The position numbers and the translations under genes were made by a program. A DNA stretch of 27,399 nt from an uncultured Rickettsiales bacterium (GTDB lineage Bacteria; Pseudomonadota; Alphaproteobacteria; UBA8366): contig CAJWTF010000038.1 of NCBI GenBank assembly GCA_913046825.1, positions 1 to 27,399 on the forward strand, given 5' to 3'. The notes beneath the pieces are model-generated. The model saw only the letters and a program-made list of their open reading frames with translations. It ran no database searches and was not told the DNA's origin. Below are positions 24,161-27,399 of this stretch, one piece after another. Each line of letters starts with the position of its first letter. Within the stretch, counting starts at the first letter, position 1.

Positions 24161-24784
24161 TCAGCTTGAGGGTGCGGTGTTTGTTTGTCTTAGGACAAGG
24201 CAGAAATTGTTGGATGGCATGGCAATAGGGTCCTCAATAGTGAAGCCGCGTGCTTTCCCAGCCTTGGCGATTTCATCGATATCGCGAATTCCCCATTCGG
24301 TATTTTGCCCGCGCAGCGTTTGATCGAATTGCGCGTTGCTGGGCGCGGTGTGCGCTCCGTCTCGCTTGAAGGGACCGTAAAGCACCAGAGGGGCACCCGG
24401 CGACAGCACATGTGCGCATCCCTGGAGCAGGTTTTCGCAACAGGCCCAAGGCGCGATATGCAGCATGTTGACGCATAACGCCGCGTCGGCCGCACTTATT
24501 GGCCATTCCGGTTCCATTACATTCAGATACAGAGGCGAGGCGAGGTTTGCGGGCCCATCGGCCTGGCGGTGGGCGTTAATGCTCGCAATCGCGCCCTCAT
24601 CTATGTCGGTTGGTTGCCAAATTGCATTGCCGAAGGCAGGGGCAAAATAGCAGGCGTGTTCGCCGGTTCCACTGGCGATTTCAAGGATCGTCCCGGTTTG
24701 TGGCAGGAGCGATTTCAAAACCTGCAGGAGTGGATCACGGTTGCGGGTGGTCGCGGGAGCGAAGCGGCGGACGTCTTCAGACAT
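24161..24784 (-). CDS. DUF938-type SAM-dependent methyltransferase-like protein
   Basis: From ATG 24784 the protein has 207 residues. It matches the DUF938 family, which has a class I methyltransferase fold: RRFAPATTRNRDPLLQVLKS at the N terminus, the SAM motif LEIASGTGEHACYF near 34-47, WQPTDIDEGAIASI, an acidic/Asn-Met motif CVNMLHIAPWACCENLL, then LVLYGPFKRDGAHTAPSN and the tail AMPSNNFCLVLRQ. Substrate unknown. A longer in-frame reading to 25108 would overlap the fdxA start and lacks family similarity, so it is rejected. No clear ribosome site precedes 24784. It is divergent from fdxA across a 216-base gap. Confidence 0.88.
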   Translation of the reverse strand: MSEDVRRFAPATTRNRDPLLQVLKSLLPQTGTILEIASGTGEHACYFAPAFGNAIWQPTDIDEGAIASINAHRQADGPANLASPLYLNVMEPEWPISAADAALCVNMLHIAPWACCENLLQGCAHVLSPGAPLVLYGPFKRDGAHTAPSNAQFDQTLRGQNTEWGIRDIDEIAKAGKARGFTIEDPIAMPSNNFCLVLRQTNTAPSS

Positions 24785-24946
24785 GAGCGGTTTATAGGCT
24801 TGGCTCCCAACGACGGCAAGCCGTGTACATAATTCTCGTTTGAGGCTATTGCGTCCGCAGTCGCTTGTTTGTATTTGACTATATGCGGTTGGTGTAGCGT
24901 GTGGATCATCCATGCGATACGAAAAGGTTTTGTTACCGGTGATGAA

Positions 24947-24977
24947 AATTTGCCGGCTTGGCCGAAACCGGCAAATT
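24947..24977 (+). promoter_or_regulatory. Stem-loop in the fdxA leader with alternative pairings
   Basis: AATTTGCCGG (24947-24956) and CCGGCAAATT (24968-24977) are a perfect 10-base inverted repeat around an 11-base loop, ending 10 bases before the fdxA ribosome site (24988-24994). Shorter competing stems use the same bases: CGGC/GCCG (24954-24957 with 24961-24964) and GCCG/CGGC (24961-24964 with 24969-24972). The remaining part of the 24785-25000 gap shows no convincing promoter. Confidence 0.5.
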
Positions 24978-25000
24978 CGGAGTGCGAAGGAGAGAACTGA

Positions 25001-25336
25001 ATGACCTATGTCGTCACCGAAACTTGCATCAAATGCAAATACATGGATTGCGTCGAAGTATGCCCGGTCGATTGTTTCTACGTTGGCGCGAACATGCTGG
25101 TGATCCATCCGGACGAATGCATTGATTGCGGCGTCTGCGAGCCGGAGTGCCCGGTCGAGGCCATTATTCCCGATACGGATGGCGAAGCGGAGAAGTGGTT
25201 GGAAGTAAACCGCGATTATTCGGAGAAATGGCCGAATATCACCCGCAAAGCCCCATCGCCGGAAGATGCGGACACCTTTAAGGACGAAACCGGCAAGTTC
25301 GAGAAGTATTTCGATTCGAATCCCGGCGAGAGTTAG
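25001..25336 (+). CDS. fdxA: Seven-iron ferredoxin FdxA
   Basis: This 111-residue ferredoxin carries one [3Fe-4S] and one [4Fe-4S] cluster for low-potential electron transfer in the cytoplasm. Cysteines lie at 9, 12, 17, 21, 25, 40, 43, 46 and 50. By comparison with Azotobacter ferredoxin I (numbers one lower), Cys9, 17 and 50 should bind [3Fe-4S], and Cys21, 40, 43 and 46 [4Fe-4S]; Cys12 and 25 match its free cysteines. The C-terminal extension ([19 protein letters not shown] onward) is typical of FdxA. AAGGAGAG (24987-24994) precedes ATG 25001. fdxA next to carD is common in alphaproteobacteria. Confidence 0.96.
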   Translation: MTYVVTETCIKCKYMDCVEVCPVDCFYVGANMLVIHPDECIDCGVCEPECPVEAIIPDTDGEAEKWLEVNRDYSEKWPNITRKAPSPEDADTFKDETGKFEKYFDSNPGES

Positions 25337-25411
25337 AACGCACTAGTCGTTTCATCAATGGTACAGAGAGTTCGCTAATTTTTGGCGGGACTGTAACCAT
25401 TCGGTGTGACG

Positions 25412-25504
25412 TGTTATAAACCTGTTCGTCATGACTTGGATTCTGGACGCCGCCACTTAGCCGTTAAGTTTTGAAATGCGACTCCGAGCCCTTTATGGGG
25501 GCTC
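25412..25504 (+). promoter_or_regulatory. Candidate carD promoter and long leader with hairpin
   Basis: The 279-base fdxA-carD gap (25337-25615) holds TGTTATAAA at 25412-25420, an extended -10 element; the -35 region is weak. Transcription from it would give a leader of about 190 bases with a hairpin GAGCCC (25486-25491), loop TTTATGG, GGGCTC (25499-25504). A 61-codon frame at 25471-25656 overlaps the carD start and shows no ribosome site or family features, so I do not call it. Confidence 0.35.
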
Positions 25505-25615
25505 CACTGTTGTCTCGCTATTGCGTCTGGTTTTCGGATATCTCTGGTGCGTATCAGCGGATATTTTGTGCTGAGGACACGCTTACAGGCGTGGCGATTG
25601 ATGAAGAGGTAGAAC

Positions 25616-26131
25616 GTGCCGAAGAAGAAAGCAGAAAAAGAACACTCGGAATTTAAAACCGGAAACTGGGTCGTTTATCCGACCCATGGTGTTGGCAAGG
25701 TCATGGGTGTCGAGGATCAGGAGATCGCCGGTACGCAACTTACTCTGGTGGTTATCAGTTTTGAGAAGGACCGAATGACTTTGCGGGTTCCAACGGAAAA
25801 AGCGAAAGAGTCTGGGCTCCGTAGATTATCGTCGCGCGACGAGATGAAGGGCGCGTTGAAGACACTGAAAGGCCGCAGCCGGGTTCGCCGTACCATGTGG
25901 AGCCGCCGCGCCCAGGAATATGAGGCCAAAATCAATTCCGGTGATCCGGTCTCCATTGCCGAAGTCGTGCGGGATCTTCACCGCAAGGAGGATCAACCGG
26001 ATCAATCTTATAGTGAACGCCAAATTTATCAGGCCGCGCTGGACCGGCTTGCACGGGAGCTGGCCGCCGTTGAGGATATCGATGCAGAGTCGGCGACTGA
26101 GAAATTGGAAAACATGCTGAAAGCCGCCTAA
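25616..26131 (+). CDS. carD: CarD-family (CdnL-like) transcription regulator
   Basis: CarD/CdnL proteins bind the RNA polymerase beta subunit and stabilise open promoter complexes, notably at rRNA promoters. The 171-residue protein has the polymerase-interacting domain at about 13-75 (FKTGNWVVYPTHGVGKVMGVE, then LTLVVISFEKDRMTLRVP) and a helical C-terminal domain (KGRSRVRRTMWSRRAQEYEAKI, VVRDLHRKED, SYSERQIYQAALDRLARELA). The start GTG 25616 has GAAGAGG (25603-25609) upstream. The basic N terminus MPKKKAEKEH is usual in alphaproteobacterial members. Confidence 0.95.
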   Translation: MPKKKAEKEHSEFKTGNWVVYPTHGVGKVMGVEDQEIAGTQLTLVVISFEKDRMTLRVPTEKAKESGLRRLSSRDEMKGALKTLKGRSRVRRTMWSRRAQEYEAKINSGDPVSIAEVVRDLHRKEDQPDQSYSERQIYQAALDRLARELAAVEDIDAESATEKLENMLKAA

Positions 26132-26182
26132 AGACTGGATTCCACTGGCGGCATTCGGCAAAGGCACGATTCGGCGAAGTGA

Positions 26183-26986
26183 ATGTCTGACGGAAATGCC
26201 TTCGCGGTTCTACGAGGGGCTCGCAGGGTTTGGGCTATTGGCTCGATTCATGGTGAATTGGAACGACTGCGCCAGCTGCACGACCAATTGAGCGGGCGGC
26301 TACAAGACGGCGATCGCTTGGTCTATCTCGGAAATTACATGGGCTACGGCCCTGATATTATAGGAACCGTTGACGAATTGTTGAGGTTCCGACGTGCGTT
26401 CTTGGCGCGAGCCCCCTTTATAGATGCGGGCGATCTGGTCTTTTTGCGAGGCAGCCAGGAAGAAATGTGGCACCGGGTATTGCAACTGCAATTCGCTGTC
26501 GACCCCGTGGAAGTGATGAGCTGGATGGGTGAGCGAGGATTGGCGGCGACGCTAACCGCTTATGCGGGCGATACCAGCGCGGATATTATGGGGCAGCGCG
26601 CCGGGGCATTAACCATCGCGCAATGGACGGGGTCGGTTCGCGCTGCCATGCAAGAACGCCATGGACACGTTGCCTTCATGAGCGCGCTGAAGCGGGCTGC
26701 CTATACCGCTGAAGAATCCTTGCTTTTCGTTAATGCGGGGATCGATACCGACAAACCCGTCGAAGAACAAAGCGATGTGTTGTGGTGGACGGGCTATAGT
26801 TTTGCGCAAATCGACAAGCCTTACGGCCAATTTGCCAGGATCGTCAGAGGATACGACCCTGATCACGGTGGGTTCCATGAGAACGATTATACTGTGACGA
26901 TAGATGGTGGTTGCGGTTTTGGGGGAGATCTGTTTGCCGTGTGTTTCATGCCTGAAGGGCTGATTAGTGAATGCTTAGAAGCTTAA
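26183..26986 (+). CDS. Metallophosphoesterase-like pseudoenzyme
   Basis: The 267-residue protein has the outline of a bacterial PPP-type calcineurin-like phosphatase, but its metal sites are degraded. The expected GDIHG reads GSIHG (20-24), so the first Asp is Ser21 while His23 stays. GDYVDRG reads GNYMGYG (50-56), losing both Asp. GNHE reads GSQE (90-93), losing Asn and His. The histidine of VHAG is Asn184 in FVNAG, and the GH motif is VRGYDP (Gly223-Tyr224). The C-terminal DGGCGFGGDLFAVCF matches the family DGGxxFGGxLxA strand. The fold therefore seems kept and the enzyme activity lost, suggesting a binding or scaffold role. ATG 26183 follows carD by 51 bases. An active enzyme with unusual ligands is possible but unlikely. 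Confidence 0.85.
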   Translation: MSDGNAFAVLRGARRVWAIGSIHGELERLRQLHDQLSGRLQDGDRLVYLGNYMGYGPDIIGTVDELLRFRRAFLARAPFIDAGDLVFLRGSQEEMWHRVLQLQFAVDPVEVMSWMGERGLAATLTAYAGDTSADIMGQRAGALTIAQWTGSVRAAMQERHGHVAFMSALKRAAYTAEESLLFVNAGIDTDKPVEEQSDVLWWTGYSFAQIDKPYGQFARIVRGYDPDHGGFHENDYTVTIDGGCGFGGDLFAVCFMPEGLISECLEA

Positions 26987-26997
26987 ATCCGGGCCAT

Positions 26998-27043
26998 TAA
27001 ATTTGTCCGGACGAATTTTCTAAATTTGTCCGGACGAATTTTC
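26998..27043. repeat. Two tandem 23-base copies of a palindromic unit upstream of rpoH
   Basis: The 160-base gap 26987-27146 contains two identical 23-base units in direct tandem, 26998-27020 and 27021-27043. Each has the dyad GTCCGGAC at its centre, extended outward to AAATTTGTCC / GGACGAATTT with a single mismatch. A 23-base period places the two dyad centres about two helical turns apart on one face of the DNA, which suits a pair of regulator dimers. The remaining 27044-27146 is AT-rich without a convincing promoter match. Confidence 0.85.
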
Positions 27044-27137
27044 TTGCGTCCAGTTTATGGATTCAATAACCTAGCGATTCAGTGAGTTATTAAAAACCAC
27101 GATAAATACATAGAGAGCGTGCTTTCTAAGGCACCAA

Positions 27138-27145
27138 GGGGGGGG
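27138..27145 (+). promoter_or_regulatory. G8 tract in the rpoH ribosome binding site
   Basis: Eight consecutive G preceded by AA lie one base before the rpoH ATG at 27147, forming the only ribosome-site-like sequence. Slippage in this tract would change the strength or spacing of the site. Confidence 0.5.
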
Positions 27146-27146
27146 C

Positions 27147-27399
27147 ATGGCTTACATTGACGATCCGCAAACCCAGCGGGCAAACCTCAAATTTATCAAA
27201 ACTTCGATGCAAGAGCCGCTACTGTCGCGGGAGAACGAATATGATCTCGCGAAGCGGTGGCGCGACAGCCAGGACGAAGTAGCTCTGCACAAACTGGTCC
27301 GTGCTTATACGCGACTGGTGATTAGTATCGCTTCTAGGTTCCGCAACTATGGCCTGCCGATGGGCGATTTGGTCCAAGAAGGCAATGTCGGCCTGTTGC
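27147..27399 (+). CDS. rpoH: RNA polymerase sigma factor RpoH-like, heat-shock class (3' end missing)
   Basis: The first 84 codons of a sigma-32-type factor run off the right edge. Region 1/2 features are visible: LSRENEYDLAKRWRDSQDEVALHKL, then LVISIASRFRNYGLPMGDLVQEGNVGLL, which covers the core-binding region 2.1-2.2. The RFRNYGLPMGDLVQEG wording is closer to the RpoH2 type of alphaproteobacteria (as I remember, RFRNFGLPMxDLIQEG) than to RpoH1, which commonly has GYRGYGLPIGEIISEG. RpoH2 serves photooxidative and related stress in Rhodobacter and rhizobia. The subtype is an inference from a short fragment. Confidence 0.88.
   Translation, partial: MAYIDDPQTQRANLKFIKTSMQEPLLSRENEYDLAKRWRDSQDEVALHKLVRAYTRLVISIASRFRNYGLPMGDLVQEGNVGLL

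Noticed and set aside
24785..25108. N-terminal extension of the DUF938 methyltransferase
   Set aside because: It would overlap the fdxA start on the other strand and lacks family similarity; the known N-terminal motif begins right after ATG 24784.
25471..25656. 61-codon ORF in the fdxA-carD gap
   Set aside because: It overlaps carD out of frame, has no ribosome site and shows no recognisable features.

Overview
The window looks like a chromosomal core segment of an alphaproteobacterium, most likely close to Rhodospirillales. The evidence is the gene order pckA / chvI-chvG-hprK-rapZ-EIIA(Man)-ptsH-EI-ahcY followed by tsaE-amgK-murU-addB-addA-trxA. Further support comes from a short HPr kinase, a Suv3-type helicase next to an S4 protein, and a seven-iron ferredoxin followed by a CarD-family regulator and an RpoH-type sigma factor. 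Most genes are packed with 4-14 base overlaps and use ATG, GTG or TTG starts. I see no tRNA, rRNA, CRISPR array, insertion sequence or prophage, and no clear frameshift.

Left part (1-4233). The 3' end of a cobalt-type nitrile hydratase alpha-like subunit enters from the left edge. A small unrecognised lipoprotein and a YqaA/VTT membrane protein follow. These converge on pckA (minus strand), which has its own intrinsic terminator. A Sco1/SenC copper chaperone lies upstream of pckA on the same strand. The Sco1-chvI gap holds an intrinsic terminator pointing at Sco1 and a perfect 9-3-9 palindrome.

Signalling block (4234-10369). ChvI/ChvG is a two-component system. It is followed by HprK, RapZ, an EIIA(Man)-type protein, HPr and a 590-residue enzyme I without a GAF domain. 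No sugar-specific EIIB or EIIC is present, so this looks like a regulatory PTS in which HPr is phosphorylated on His17 by EI and on Ser48 by HprK. pckA, beside the block, is a plausible target because the pathway centres on PEP.

Metabolic, wall and repair block (10483-21184). ahcY has its own promoter-like sequence. After a small two-helix membrane protein come tsaE (tRNA t6A), amgK and murU (peptidoglycan sugar recycling), and addB/addA (double-strand break repair). These overlap or abut and are probably one translationally coupled operon. trxA follows.

Right part (21252-27399). It holds the Suv3-like RNA helicase with an S4 protein, a convergent DUF938-type methyltransferase, fdxA, carD, a metallophosphoesterase-like protein and the start of an rpoH-like gene. 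The phosphoesterase has lost nearly all metal ligands and looks like a pseudoenzyme. The rpoH upstream region carries two tandem 23-base copies of a palindromic unit and a run of eight G in the ribosome binding site. The most novel-looking points are the pseudophosphatase between carD and rpoH, the tandem dyads before rpoH, the Sco1 leader terminator and the competing hairpins in the fdxA leader.
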